Assembly (NCBI RefSeq): GCF_022865105.1
Contig: NZ_JAKNYM010000001.1
Location: 372,001-436,000, forward strand
Direction of reading: 5' to 3'
From: Sphingomicrobium astaxanthinifaciens
GTDB taxonomy: Bacteria > Pseudomonadota > Alphaproteobacteria > Sphingomonadales > Sphingomonadaceae
Length of the DNA: 64,000 nt
The position numbers and the translations under genes were made by a program. The notes beneath the pieces are model-generated. The model was given only the letters and a program-made list of their open reading frames with translations. It was not told where the DNA came from and did no database searches. Positions 43,686 through 54,748 of this stretch are shown one piece after another; position 1 is the stretch's first letter; each line of letters starts with the position of its first letter.

Positions 43686-43760
43686 TGGTGGGCGTGGCAA
43701 GGATTGAACTTGCGACCCCTACGATGTCAACATAGTGCTCTACCACTGAGCTACACGCCC
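43686..43760 (-). tRNA. tRNA-Val (anticodon GAC)
   Basis: A 75-base tRNA gene with the CCA end encoded (43686-43688). The acceptor stem GGGCGTG pairs with CACGCCC. The D-arm contains AGCTCAGTGGTAGAGC. The anticodon arm CTATG-TTGACAT-CGTAG has anticodon GAC, and the T-arm contains GTTCAATCC. It reads GUC and GUU valine codons. No integrase gene is near, so it is not visibly used as an attachment site. Confidence 0.95.
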
Positions 43761-43902
43761 ATGACGGAGGCGGCATTTAGGAAAGGATCGCCGCCTTGCC
43801 AACCCCCTTTTTCGACAAAATGCCGGTTCGCCCCCGACCCGCGCCACAACCGCGCGGCGGCAGCCGTCCCGCGGGCCGCCATCGGCGCATCGCCCGCGCC
43901 GC

Positions 43903-44280
43903 TCAGAGGCGGCCGTGCTGGTCCTCGGTCTGGAACATGCGATCCACCTCGGCGACGAGATCCTTGAGGTGGAAGGGCTTGGACAATAGCTTCGCCTCGG
44001 GCGCGGTCCGCCCCGCCTGCAGCGCCACCGCGGCAAAGCCGGTGATGAACATCACCCGGATCTCAGTGTCGAGCGCGCTCGCTTTCTGCGCCAGCTCGAT
44101 TCCGTCCATCTCGGGCATGACGATGTCGGTCAGCAGGAGGTCGAAGCGCCCCGCCTCGAGCAAGGGCAGCGCCTTGGTGCCGCAATCGACCGCGACCACC
44201 TCATAGCCCACGCGCTCGAGGGCGCGGGCGAGATATTCGCGCATCGACGTATCGTCTTCGGCTAGCAGGATCCTCGACAT
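43903..44280 (-). CDS. cpdR: Cell-cycle response regulator CpdR
   Basis: A 125-residue single receiver domain very close to Caulobacter CpdR by memory: MSRILLAEDDTSMREYLARAL, FDLLLTDIVMPEMDGIELAQK (phosphoacceptor Asp52) and RVMFITGFAAVALQ. Unphosphorylated CpdR primes ClpXP for degradation of cell-cycle regulators; the CckA-ChpT relay phosphorylates it. It is transcribed divergently from the N-formylglutamate amidohydrolase gene. A symmetrical site lies in the space between them. Confidence 0.92.
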   Translation of the reverse strand: MSRILLAEDDTSMREYLARALERVGYEVVAVDCGTKALPLLEAGRFDLLLTDIVMPEMDGIELAQKASALDTEIRVMFITGFAAVALQAGRTAPEAKLLSKPFHLKDLVAEVDRMFQTEDQHGRL

Positions 44281-44328
44281 GCATCCTATATGCGCGCGCC
44301 GGGCCCGATTTGCTAGTCGTTAACGATC

Positions 44329-44350
44329 TTCGCGACGCGAGTGTCGCAAA
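44329..44350. promoter_or_regulatory. Inverted repeat between cpdR and the amidohydrolase gene
   Basis: GCGAC (44332-44336) and GTCGC (44343-44347) form a pair with a 6-base spacer. The symmetry goes on outward: TT at 44329-44330 faces AA at 44349-44350. It lies about 50 bases upstream of cpdR and just before the amidohydrolase ATG at 44371. Confidence 0.35.
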
Positions 44351-44370
44351 GTGGTACGCCCGATCGCACG

Positions 44371-45216
44371 ATGCTGCCCGAGCCCCCCCTGCCCGCCCCG
44401 CTGGTGATCGCCCCGCGCCGCGACAGCCCGCTGGTGCTGTCGGTGCCGCACTCGGGCCGCGACTGTCCCGACTGGCTGGCGCGGCTGGCCGACGGGGGGC
44501 GGGCGGCGGTGCTGGCGCTCGCCGACCCCTATGTCGACCGGCTGGTGGCCGGGCTGGTCGAGGCCGGGCACGGCGCGGTAGTGGCGCGCGCGCCGCGCGC
44601 CGCGCTCGACCTCAACCGCGCCCCGGGCGAGCGGGTCCCCGCGCTGCACCCGGGCGCGCCGCCGCCGCCACCGGGCAGCAAGGCCGCCAACGGGCTCGGC
44701 ATCGTGATCGCGCGGGGGCCGGGCGGGCGGGCGCTGTGGCGCGCGCCGCTCGCCCCCGAGGCGCTTGAGCAACGGCTGGCGAGCGGCTGGACCCCTTATT
44801 ACGCGGCGCTCGGCGCGATGCTCGCGCAGGTCCGCGCGCGGCACGGGATCGCGGTGCTCCTCGACTGTCACTCGATGCCGCCGCGCCAGCGCGGCCTGCA
44901 GCGCGTGGTGCTGGGGGATCGCGACGGGACCAGCGCGGCCCCCTTCCTCGTCGATGCCGCGCGCCGCGCGGTCGCGGGCGCGGGGCTCGAGGCGGGCATC
45001 AACCACCCCTATGCGGGCGGCGAGATCGCGCGCCGCCACGGGCGGCCCGCGCACGGGATCCACGCGCTCCAGCTCGAGGTCGACCGGTCGCTCTATCTCG
45101 ACCGCGCGCTGCGGCGCCCGGGACCGGGGATGGCGCGCGCGCGGCGGCTGATCGAACGCGTTGTCGCCGCGCTCGAGGGCGCGCTGCGCGAACGCGCGGC
45201 GCGGGCGGCCGAATGA
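44371..45216 (+). CDS. N-formylglutamate amidohydrolase family protein
   Basis: About 281 residues. The catalytic blocks of the family are seen as LSVPHSGRDCPDW, ADPYVDRLV and the Zn/acid segment LLDCHSMPP. It should hydrolyse N-formyl or N-acyl glutamate-type substrates, linked in other bacteria to histidine breakdown; no hut genes are near. An in-frame GTG at 44341 would add ten residues but falls in the inverted repeat; neither start has a clear ribosome binding site. A shared terminator follows the stop. Confidence 0.85.
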   Translation: MLPEPPLPAPLVIAPRRDSPLVLSVPHSGRDCPDWLARLADGGRAAVLALADPYVDRLVAGLVEAGHGAVVARAPRAALDLNRAPGERVPALHPGAPPPPPGSKAANGLGIVIARGPGGRALWRAPLAPEALEQRLASGWTPYYAALGAMLAQVRARHGIAVLLDCHSMPPRQRGLQRVVLGDRDGTSAAPFLVDAARRAVAGAGLEAGINHPYAGGEIARRHGRPAHGIHALQLEVDRSLYLDRALRRPGPGMARARRLIERVVAALEGALRERAARAAE

Positions 45217-45254
45217 AAAAGGGCCCCGCTTCCGCAAGGGAGCGAGGCCCGTTT
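45216..45254. terminator. Bidirectional terminator between convergent genes
   Basis: A GGGCC/GGCCC stem with inner CGCT/AGCG and CC/GG pairs and a GCAA loop. A run of five A precedes it (T-tract for the minus strand) and GTTT follows. It lies between the amidohydrolase gene and sapC and can end transcription from both sides. Confidence 0.82.
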
Positions 45255-45296
45255 CCTCTCGGCCCTGCTACCGGACGGTAGCGGGCGGCAGCGACG

Positions 45297-46085
45297 TTAC
45301 GCCTTCTTGCCTTCGAGTTCCTCGACCGTGACCGGCCCCTTGCCGGCGCGAACCTGGCGCGCGAACACGTCGCGGATCTGGCCCAGCGAGAAGAGGTGCG
45401 CGACGATGATCGGCAGCATGCCGCTCTGGTTCATCTTGCGCAGCTGGTCGCCCTTGAGCTCGCGGAACTTCTTTTCATCGACCATGCGGAAACCACGGTA
45501 GAGATAGGGCTTTTCCATGCCGTCGGGCTGGATCGCCACTTCGCCGTCCATCATCAGGTCGAGCTTCTTGAGCTCGTCGACGAACACGCCGGTGCGCTGC
45601 GCCGAGGTCTCGAACTGCTCGCAGAACTTGAGGATGTCCTGCGTGCGCTGCGAGGGCTGGTCGCCGTCGAACAGCGGGTCGCCGTCCTTTTCGTCGAACA
45701 CGTCGGAGGTCGGGTCGACGACCAGCGACAGCTCGTCCGAATCCTTCTTGAGCCGCGCGAGCATGAAGGGATAGCGGCGCAGGTAGGCGGGCAGGTAGAC
45801 GCTCTTGTCGAGCAGGTTGCCCTCGGCGTCGAAGAAGGCGTTGGCGCCCTCGTTGAGCCCCATCAGCGCGATCGGCAGCATGTTGTCGCCGGTGGTGAAG
45901 ACGATCGGGAAATGGCGCTGGAGCAGCGGGATTTCCTCGACCGTCACCGGGACGGCGTGGATCTTCGCGGCGAACGGCATCTTGTCGAAGCTCTTCATCT
46001 TGAGCTTGCCGTGCTTTTCCTTGGTGATGGGTTCGAGGTCGTTGTACATGACCGGCAGAACACCCTTGGGCGCTTCACTCGCCAT
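45297..46085 (-). CDS. SapC family protein
   Basis: A 262-residue protein of the SapC family, named after a protein near Campylobacter S-layer loci; its real role is unknown. The family's central region is visible: FPIVFTTGDNMLPIALMGLNEGANAFFD, YLPAYLRRYPFMLAR and LCEQF-like FCEQFETSAQ. There is no signal peptide or membrane segment. The start ATG 46085 matches the start of the conserved sequence (APKGVLPVMYNDLEPI). The gene stands alone, closed by the terminator at 45216-45254. No S-layer or type I secretion gene is adjacent. Confidence 0.88.
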   Translation of the reverse strand: MASEAPKGVLPVMYNDLEPITKEKHGKLKMKSFDKMPFAAKIHAVPVTVEEIPLLQRHFPIVFTTGDNMLPIALMGLNEGANAFFDAEGNLLDKSVYLPAYLRRYPFMLARLKKDSDELSLVVDPTSDVFDEKDGDPLFDGDQPSQRTQDILKFCEQFETSAQRTGVFVDELKKLDLMMDGEVAIQPDGMEKPYLYRGFRMVDEKKFRELKGDQLRKMNQSGMLPIIVAHLFSLGQIRDVFARQVRAGKGPVTVEELEGKKA

Positions 46086-46281
46086 TTTGCGTAATCTCCT
46101 GGAAGTGTTGATCGGCGGCCCCCGGCCAATGCCCCGGCCCGCCTGCGATAGACATCGACCCGCCATCTAGGGGGAAACGGCGCGCGGCGCAAGCAGCCCG
46201 CGCGCGCCCGAGGGGCCAAGAAATTCATTTACGGTTCAATCGCCAAGTGGCAATCGCCCTCGTCGAGATGAGAGCAAGCGA

Positions 46282-46737
46282 ATGATCCTGACGGCGCTGG
46301 GCGCGCTGATGCTGGCGGCAGCCGAACAGCCGACGCGCGCGATGCGCGCGGCGCCCGATCCGGCGCCGCAGGTGCGGCGCATGGTCATCCGCAACCAGCT
46401 CGTCATCCGCGTCCCGATCCGCCCCAAGCGCTCCGAGCCGCAGCGATTCTCGATCGAGCGCGGGCCGCGCTGCTTCAACAGCACGCGGATCGCGGGCGCG
46501 AGGCTGGCCGGCCCGCGCAGCATCGACTTCCTGCTTGCCGACCAGAGCCGGATCCGGGTCGAGATGGACGACCGCTGCCCCAGCCTCGACTTCTACGGCG
46601 GCTTCTACGTCCAGCCCGACGACGACCGCCTGTGCGCGCGGCGCGACGTGATCCGCACGCGGATGGGGGGCTCGTGCCGGATCGAGAGCTTCCAGCGGCT
46701 GCGCCCGATGCAGGGCGAGGACACGGACACCCCCTAG
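46282..46737 (+). CDS. Small exported protein of unknown function
   Basis: A 151-residue protein with a short hydrophobic N-terminus (MILTALGALMLAAAEQ) that may be a signal peptide. The mature part has four cysteines (PRCFNS, DRCPSL, RLCARR, GSCRIES), spaced so that two disulfides are possible, and is rich in Arg. I do not recognise a family. It lies between the divergent sapC gene and the downstream DEAD-box helicase gene, 114 bases away. Confidence 0.6.
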   Translation: MILTALGALMLAAAEQPTRAMRAAPDPAPQVRRMVIRNQLVIRVPIRPKRSEPQRFSIERGPRCFNSTRIAGARLAGPRSIDFLLADQSRIRVEMDDRCPSLDFYGGFYVQPDDDRLCARRDVIRTRMGGSCRIESFQRLRPMQGEDTDTP

Positions 46738-46851
46738 CCCGTTTTCGGACGGCCTGCCCGGTCGCCATTCTTGACCTTTGCCGGATTTACGGGCAAGTCG
46801 CGCCAGCGGGTCCAACCCCGCGTCTTGCTTTGATTTTTTCCGGATATTTCC

Positions 46852-48236
<1,385 letters not shown>

Positions 48237-48237
<1 letters not shown>

Positions 48238-48298
48238 CCGCCCCGCGGGTCAGCGCTCGCCGTCGGCGGCGCGGTCGAAGGCGCCGCGGCGGGGCGGC
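48237..48298. repeat. Inverted repeat between convergent helicase and membrane protein genes
   Basis: GCCGCCCCGC (48237-48246) and GCGGGGCGGC (48289-48298) form a perfect 10-bp inverted repeat around 42 bases that are themselves GC-rich. It has no T-tract. It could fold in the 3' end of either transcript. Confidence 0.45.
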
Positions 48299-48303
48299 GA
48301 ACG

Positions 48304-49779
48304 CTACCTGCTGGCCTCGGCATATTCGAAAAGGCACAGCCTTGCCCGGCTCGTGGGCCCTTGCGCGGCGCTGTCGACGACGCGCCCGGTGGGGCCACCC
48401 CCCGGGGCATTGCCGATCGCCTCTTCGCAAGGCCCGCCGGTTAGCGCTATCAGCAGGGGACGCCCCGCGCCCCGGTCCGGAAGTGCCTCGGCGCCAGCGA
48501 CGAAGGTCAGGTAGCTGCGCGCGCCGGGAAGGATCTCTATGCGGCCCCCATGGTCGGCGATCCAGCGCGCGGCCTTGCGCTCCCCCTCATGGCTGTTGGG
48601 ATAGACGGCCAGGACCGACAGGCCGATGATGAGCTGGAACCCCACCAGCCCCAGCGCCAGCGACGAGCGGCGCCCGTCGGGCCGCGCCGCGACGAGCGCG
48701 CCCAGCGCCAGTGCCGCCAAGGCGCCGGCGGGCAGGAACATGCGCGCCTTGGGGTCGATCGCCAGCCCCCAGGTGAGCAGGACGACCAGTAACGCCACGC
48801 CGAGCGCGGCGCGCTTGAGGATCGTGCGCGAGGGCCCGGGCAGCGTGCGGCGCAGCAGGATCGCTCCCAGCGCCGCCGCGAGGAGCAGCGTTCCCAGCCG
48901 CGGGCCGAGGAGGACATTGATCCAGCCATCGACGGGCCAGAACAGCGCGATCCCCATCTCGCGGCGCCATGCGGCGATATAGGCGGGGTTGAACAGCGGC
49001 GACTGGCTGGTGTCGAAGCCGGCGGGCAGTTCGGCTGAGGGAATGCCGGTGTGCGACAGCGCCAGCGCCTGCCGGTAGAAGGGATCGCCGGTCGCGGCGG
49101 CATAGACCGCCATCTCGCCCAGCAGGACCACGGCCAGCCCGGCGATGGCCCACAATAGCGGCCTGCGGCGGTCGGGATCGAGGAACAGCCAGGTCAGCGC
49201 GCTGGCGGCGAGGAAGAGGATCGAGGTGCTGCGGGTGGCGAAGGCGAGTCCCGCGAAGAGCCCGCCGACGAAGGCCGCGCGCGCCGCGCCCGTGCGATAG
49301 GCGATGGTCGCCGCCAGCAGCGCGAGCAGCTGGAAGGCGAGCTCGGTGACATTGGGGTTCGGTGTCAGCGCATAAGCAGTGACGACGGGGGTGGCGGCAA
49401 TGGCGACGAGCGCGGTGACCCCGGCGCGCCAGCCGAACCAGCGAGTCCCGAGCGAGCCCATCGCGAAAAGCAGGAGCCCCCACGACAGGCTCGCCCCCAC
49501 GGCGACGGCCGCGCGGCTGTCGCCCAGGAGGGCGAGCGCGGTGGCGACGGGGGCGATGACCGGCCAGCGGCTCCACCAGTGATCGGCGGGCAGGCAGGGG
49601 CCGCTCGCCTCGACCCAGCAGCGCGCGGCGGCGAGATACTGCTCGTCATCCGCCCCGCCGCCGACATAGCCGACGGGATTGAGCCACAGGCAGCCGAGCG
49701 CGAACAGCGCCGCGAGTCCAAGGGCGAGGCGTGCTTTTCCCGCCTCGTCGGCAGGCACCGGGACGGTTTCCATCTTCAT
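48304..49779 (-). CDS. Polytopic membrane protein, possible GT-C-type glycosyltransferase
   Basis: A 491-residue protein with roughly ten or more hydrophobic helices. An acidic first loop GGADDEQYLAAARC after the first helix resembles the catalytic Asp loop of GT-C enzymes (ArnT/PMT-like), which use lipid-linked sugars. The C-terminal ~90 residues (from ERKAARWIADHGGRIEILPG) are soluble and probably periplasmic, with two Cys. No partner sugar-lipid gene lies nearby, so the assignment is tentative. Met codons at 1 and 3 are possible starts. Confidence 0.6.
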   Translation of the reverse strand: MKMETVPVPADEAGKARLALGLAALFALGCLWLNPVGYVGGGADDEQYLAAARCWVEASGPCLPADHWWSRWPVIAPVATALALLGDSRAAVAVGASLSWGLLLFAMGSLGTRWFGWRAGVTALVAIAATPVVTAYALTPNPNVTELAFQLLALLAATIAYRTGAARAAFVGGLFAGLAFATRSTSILFLAASALTWLFLDPDRRRPLLWAIAGLAVVLLGEMAVYAAATGDPFYRQALALSHTGIPSAELPAGFDTSQSPLFNPAYIAAWRREMGIALFWPVDGWINVLLGPRLGTLLLAAALGAILLRRTLPGPSRTILKRAALGVALLVVLLTWGLAIDPKARMFLPAGALAALALGALVAARPDGRRSSLALGLVGFQLIIGLSVLAVYPNSHEGERKAARWIADHGGRIEILPGARSYLTFVAGAEALPDRGAGRPLLIALTGGPCEEAIGNAPGGGPTGRVVDSAAQGPTSRARLCLFEYAEASR

Positions 49780-49815
49780 CGCGCCCGATCTGGCCCGAAG
49801 ATGGTGAAAGCCGCG

Positions 49816-50946
<1,131 letters not shown>

Positions 50947-50982
50947 GGCCGCGCCCTTAGCGGGAAGGGACACGCATTTCCA

Positions 50983-51903
50983 CTATTCGAAATCGTAGAC
51001 GAGAGTGATGCGGCTCAAGGTGTCGGTGGCCGGGCGGTCGGCGGGCGGGTCGCTCTCATGATCGACGCGAAAGGCGAGCCGCGCGAGGAGGTTGCCGCCG
51101 AGATCGGCCTCGAGCCCGGTTTCGCTGCGGTAGCTGTTGCCGCCTGCCTGGACATAAGCGTCGGCGTCCTGGGTCAGCGCGAGGCGGCCGTTCAATTGCC
51201 AGGCGAGCGTGGTGGCGGCGAGCCCGGCGAGGCGCGATGTATCCTCGCGGTCGAGCCAGTCGGTGCGGCGCCAGGCGGGCCCCGCCTTGACCGACCATTG
51301 CAGCGTGTCGCGATCGAACAGCCGATAGCCCGCGCCGCCCGAGAGCGAGAGGCGATTGTCGATGCCCTGCGTGCGATCGCGTTCGCCCTCGACGAGGCCA
51401 TAGGTGAAGAGGCGGTCGGTGACGTCATATTGCGGCTCGTAGCCCGCGAGCAGCTGCTCGCGCGTGGTGTCGCCATCGGAGCGGCGCCAGTCGACATGGA
51501 CGCGAAAGGCGTGGCGCCAGTCGATGCCGGTGCGCTCGAGCCCGAGCCCGGCGGACAGCCCGCTCTCCTCGCTCGACCCGGTGGCGTAATAGCCCCCCAG
51601 TTCGCCGCGCCCCGACCAGTGGTCGAACAGGCCGGCGGCGCGCAGGTCGTCGGTGCGCTTGGCGGCCTTGGCGGCGGTCACCTCGACAAGGCGGGCGCGC
51701 GCTTGGGTTTCGAGGCTCGCGATCGCCGCGGCCTCGCCCGGATAGGCGGCGCGGGCGAGGTCGAGAACGGTGTCGAGTTTCTGTGCGTCACCGCTGTCGG
51801 CGGCCTGTTCGACCAGCTGCGCGACCCCCTCGGGCGGGGCGGCGGCGAGCGGCGTGGCAGGAGCGAGGCCCGCGGCGGCGAGCGCGACGAAACGGCAGGT
51901 CAT
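50983..51903 (-). CDS. DUF481-family outer-membrane/periplasmic protein
   Basis: A 306-residue exported protein with signal peptide (MTCRFVALAAAGLAPATPLAAA). The N-terminal ~80 residues are helical. The rest (from GRGELGGYYATGSSEESG) is built of alternating beta-strands, ending in a terminal Phe-containing strand (RITLVYDFE), which fits the DUF481 (YdiY-like) beta-barrel family. Function unknown; some relatives are linked to salt or acid response. It lies just upstream of tgt on the same strand, and an operon is possible. Confidence 0.78.
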   Translation of the reverse strand: MTCRFVALAAAGLAPATPLAAAPPEGVAQLVEQAADSGDAQKLDTVLDLARAAYPGEAAAIASLETQARARLVEVTAAKAAKRTDDLRAAGLFDHWSGRGELGGYYATGSSEESGLSAGLGLERTGIDWRHAFRVHVDWRRSDGDTTREQLLAGYEPQYDVTDRLFTYGLVEGERDRTQGIDNRLSLSGGAGYRLFDRDTLQWSVKAGPAWRRTDWLDREDTSRLAGLAATTLAWQLNGRLALTQDADAYVQAGGNSYRSETGLEADLGGNLLARLAFRVDHESDPPADRPATDTLSRITLVYDFE

Positions 51904-52010
51904 GATGGTCCCCTTCGCCGGTCTCCTAGCAGGGGCGCTTCGGCGCGTCACCCGGAACGGCGGCGCGCGCGCCCTGTTTTCCTTGCAGTACCAAGAAGAG
52001 GAGCGTGACC

Positions 52011-52466
52011 ATGGGACTGTTCGACATTTTCAAGAAAGACAGCGGCAAGGAACTGTTCGACGAAGCCTCCGATGCCGAGGTGAAGGCCGAGAGCATTCGC
52101 CGCGAGATCGATCGCATGGGGCTCGAGGGCGACATCAAGGTCCGGGTCGAGGGCGACAAGGTGAAGATCTCGGGCAAGGTGCCCGACCAGGCGACCAAGG
52201 AAAAGCTGATGGCGATCGCGGGCAACACCAAGCATATCGCCCGGGTCGACGATGACGGGCTCGCGGCGACGCGCGGCGGGACCGCCGCCAAGTGGCACCG
52301 GGTCGAGAGCGGCGACACGCTCTCGGGCATCGCCAAGGAGCATTATGGCGATCCCAACGCCTACCACCGCATCTTCGAGGCCAACAAGCCGATGCTCGAG
52401 GACCCCGACAAGATCTATCCGGGACAGGTGCTGCGCATCCCGCAGGAAGAGGGCGCGGTCGCCTGA
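52011..52466 (+). CDS. BON-LysM protein, Kbp/YgaU-like
   Basis: A 151-residue cytosolic protein (E. coli Kbp is 149). A short N-terminus (MGLFDIFKKD) leads to a BON domain (~24-82, IKVRVEGDKVKISGKV) and a LysM domain (~95-145, HRVESGDTLSGIAKEHYGD ... IYPGQVLRIP). Kbp binds potassium; the layout here is the same. There is no signal peptide, so peptidoglycan binding is unlikely. It is the only plus-strand gene in a long minus-strand block; AAGAGGAG precedes the start. Confidence 0.87.
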   Translation: MGLFDIFKKDSGKELFDEASDAEVKAESIRREIDRMGLEGDIKVRVEGDKVKISGKVPDQATKEKLMAIAGNTKHIARVDDDGLAATRGGTAAKWHRVESGDTLSGIAKEHYGDPNAYHRIFEANKPMLEDPDKIYPGQVLRIPQEEGAVA

Positions 52467-52469
52467 GGC

Positions 52470-53501
52470 CTAGCGCTTGGGCAGCAGCAGCGAGCTGTCG
52501 CCATAGCTGTAGAACCGATAGCCGCCTGCGATCGCATGGTCGTAGGCGGCTTTCATCGTATCCAATCCCATCAGCGCGCTGACCAGCATGAAGAGGGTCG
52601 AGCGCGGCAGATGGAAGTTGGTCATCAGCCCGCCGACCGCGCGAAAGCGATAGCCGGGGGTGATGAAGATGTCGGTGTCGGCGGCGAAGGGATGGATGAC
52701 GCCCTCTTCGTCGGCGGCGCTTTCGAGCAACCGCAGCGCGGTGGTGCCGACGGCGATGAGGCGCCCGCCGTTTGCGCGCACCGCGTTGAGCCGCGCGGCG
52801 GTGTCGGCATCGATGCGGCCGAATTCGGCGTGCATCCGATGATCGTCGGTGTCCTCGACCTTGACCGGCAGGAAGGTGCCCGCGCCGACGTGCAGCGTGA
52901 GCGTCTCGCGCTGGATGCCGGCGGCATCGATCCTGTCTATAAGGCGCTCGGTGAAGTGGAGCGAGGCGGTGGGCGCGGCGACCGCGCCCTCCTCGCGCGC
53001 GAACATCGTCTGGTAGTCCTCGGCATCGGCCTCGTCGATCCCGCGCTTGGAGGCGATATAGGGCGGCAGCGGCATGGTGCCCGCGCGCGTCAGCAGCAGC
53101 TCGACCGGTTCCTCGCCCTCGAAGCTGAGGAGGATGCTGCCGTCCTCGGCGCGATCGGCGGCGATGGCGCTGACGCCCGCGCCGAAATCGATGCGGTCGC
53201 CCTCGCGCACGCGCTTGGCGTTGCGGATGAAGGCGCGCCAGTCGCGCGGCCCCTCGCGCTTGTGCAGGGTGGCGCCGACCTTGGCGTCGCCGCGCCGGCC
53301 CTCGAGCTGCGCGGGGATGACCTTGGTGTCGTTGAAGACGAGGCAATCCTCGGGGTCCAGCAGGTCGGGCAGGTCGAGGACCTTCCGGTCGCTGATGGCC
53401 TCACCCTCGACCAGCAACATCCGCGCCGCGTCGCGCGGGCGCACGGGGCGCAGCGCGATGCGGTCCTGCGGCAGTTCGAAATCGAAGGCGTCGACCTTCA
53501 T
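52470..53501 (-). CDS. queA: S-adenosylmethionine:tRNA ribosyltransferase-isomerase
   Basis: A 343-residue QueA, which transfers and isomerises ribose from SAM onto preQ1-tRNA to give epoxyqueuosine. It shows the family blocks [50 protein letters not shown] and [14 protein letters not shown]. Its start overlaps the stop of the cyclophilin gene by one base (TGATG). It works with tgt, which lies downstream. Confidence 0.95.
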   Translation of the reverse strand: MKVDAFDFELPQDRIALRPVRPRDAARMLLVEGEAISDRKVLDLPDLLDPEDCLVFNDTKVIPAQLEGRRGDAKVGATLHKREGPRDWRAFIRNAKRVREGDRIDFGAGVSAIAADRAEDGSILLSFEGEEPVELLLTRAGTMPLPPYIASKRGIDEADAEDYQTMFAREEGAVAAPTASLHFTERLIDRIDAAGIQRETLTLHVGAGTFLPVKVEDTDDHRMHAEFGRIDADTAARLNAVRANGGRLIAVGTTALRLLESAADEEGVIHPFAADTDIFITPGYRFRAVGGLMTNFHLPRSTLFMLVSALMGLDTMKAAYDHAIAGGYRFYSYGDSSLLLPKR

Positions 53502-54163
53502 CAGCCCTCGGGCAGCTCGTCGGCCCGGCTGGCCGCTTCCTTGGTCGCGGGGGCGGCGGGGACCGGACCGCCGATGCGCGCGCTGACGATCCGCGTCGGC
53601 GCGACCGGCGGCTCGCCCGGGGCGATCGTGTCGACGGTGTTCATGCCCCGCTTGACGCGGCCGACCACGGTATATTTCTCGTCGAGCGCGAAATTGGGCG
53701 AAAGCATGATGAAGAACTGGCTGTTGGCGCTGTTCTCGTCCTCCGAGCGCGCCATCGCGAACACGCCGCGCAGGTGCGGCAGGGTCGAGAATTCGGCGGG
53801 CAGGTCGGGCAGGTCGGAGCCCCCGGTGCCGTTACCGAGCGGGTCGCCGCCCTGCGCCATGAACCCGGGAATCACGCGGTGGAACACCTGCCCGTCGTAG
53901 AACCCCTCGGCGGCGAGCGTCTGGATACGATGGACGTGCAGCGGCGCCGCATCGGGGCGCAGCTGGACATCGATGATGCCGCCATTGTCGAGCGTGAAGG
54001 TGAGCGTGTTCGCGGGATCGCTGGCGATCGCCTCAGGCACCCGGCCGTGGCTGAGCTCGGGCACATAACCTTGGATCTTCGAGCGGTCCTGCGCCAACGC
54101 CGGGCTCGCCAGCAGCGACAGGGCGGCAAGGCCGACGCAAACATTACCAAGGCTTTTGAACAT
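53501..54163 (-). CDS. Exported cyclophilin-type peptidyl-prolyl isomerase
   Basis: A 220-residue PPIase that helps proteins fold in the periplasm. The signal peptide [25 protein letters not shown] is clear. The cyclophilin core includes the active-site [22 protein letters not shown] and [10 protein letters not shown], with the Arg of FHRVI in place. A C-terminal Pro/Ala/Glu-rich tail of about 25 residues follows. It is upstream of and overlaps queA by one base. Confidence 0.92.
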   Translation of the reverse strand: MFKSLGNVCVGLAALSLLASPALAQDRSKIQGYVPELSHGRVPEAIASDPANTLTFTLDNGGIIDVQLRPDAAPLHVHRIQTLAAEGFYDGQVFHRVIPGFMAQGGDPLGNGTGGSDLPDLPAEFSTLPHLRGVFAMARSEDENSANSQFFIMLSPNFALDEKYTVVGRVKRGMNTVDTIAPGEPPVAPTRIVSARIGGPVPAAPATKEAASRADELPEG

Positions 54164-54254
54164 CTTATCAATTCCTCCCCAAGGGCCGTTCGCTGTCTAG
54201 CGAGCGCGATGAAATTTTGAAAGACCCGTTAGCGGCGCGCAGGTGAACCCGCGC

Positions 54255-54746
54255 TTAGCGGCGCCCCTCGCCCGCCACCTTCGCGGCGACGCGGGTCGCG
54301 ACCTCGGGGGTGACGAACTTGTCGATCGGGCCGCCGTAGCGGGCGATTTCCTTGACCAGCCGCGAGGCGATCGGCTGCAAGGAGACGTCGGCCATCAGAA
54401 AGACGGTCTCGATCTCGTCATTGAGCTGCTGGTTCATCCCCGCCATCTGATACTCATATTCGAAATCGGCGACCGCGCGCAGCCCGCGCAGGATCACCGA
54501 GGCGCCCTGCTCGGCGGCAAAATCCATCAGCAGCGCGTCGAAGGTCACGACGCTGGCGCCGGCGATGTCGGAGATGGCCTGCTCGACCATGGCGACGCGC
54601 TCGTCGAGGTCGAACATCGGGCTCTTGGCGGGGTTGGTGGTGACGCCGATGACGAGCCGGTCGACCAGCCGCGCGCCGCGCTTGATGATGTCGAGATGCC
54701 CGAGCGTGATCGGGTCGAAGGTGCCGGGATAGACGCCGATGCGCAT
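54255..54746 (-). CDS. coaD: Phosphopantetheine adenylyltransferase
   Basis: A 163-residue CoaD, catalysing the fourth step of CoA synthesis (4'-phosphopantetheine + ATP to dephospho-CoA). The nucleotidyltransferase motif GTFDPITLGHLD (T-x-G-H) at the N-terminus, the RGLRAVADFEYEYQMAGMN substrate block and ASRLVKEIA are intact. ispA ends two bases upstream, so they are probably in one operon: trcR, xseB, ispA and coaD follow one another closely on the minus strand. Confidence 0.95.
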   Translation of the reverse strand: MRIGVYPGTFDPITLGHLDIIKRGARLVDRLVIGVTTNPAKSPMFDLDERVAMVEQAISDIAGASVVTFDALLMDFAAEQGASVILRGLRAVADFEYEYQMAGMNQQLNDEIETVFLMADVSLQPIASRLVKEIARYGGPIDKFVTPEVATRVAAKVAGEGRR

Positions 54747-54748
54747 GA

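Noticed and set aside
43686-43760. tRNA-Val as an attachment site of an integrated element
   Set aside because: No integrase, no repeated tRNA 3' end and no compositional change were seen on either side; the neighbours are core genes.
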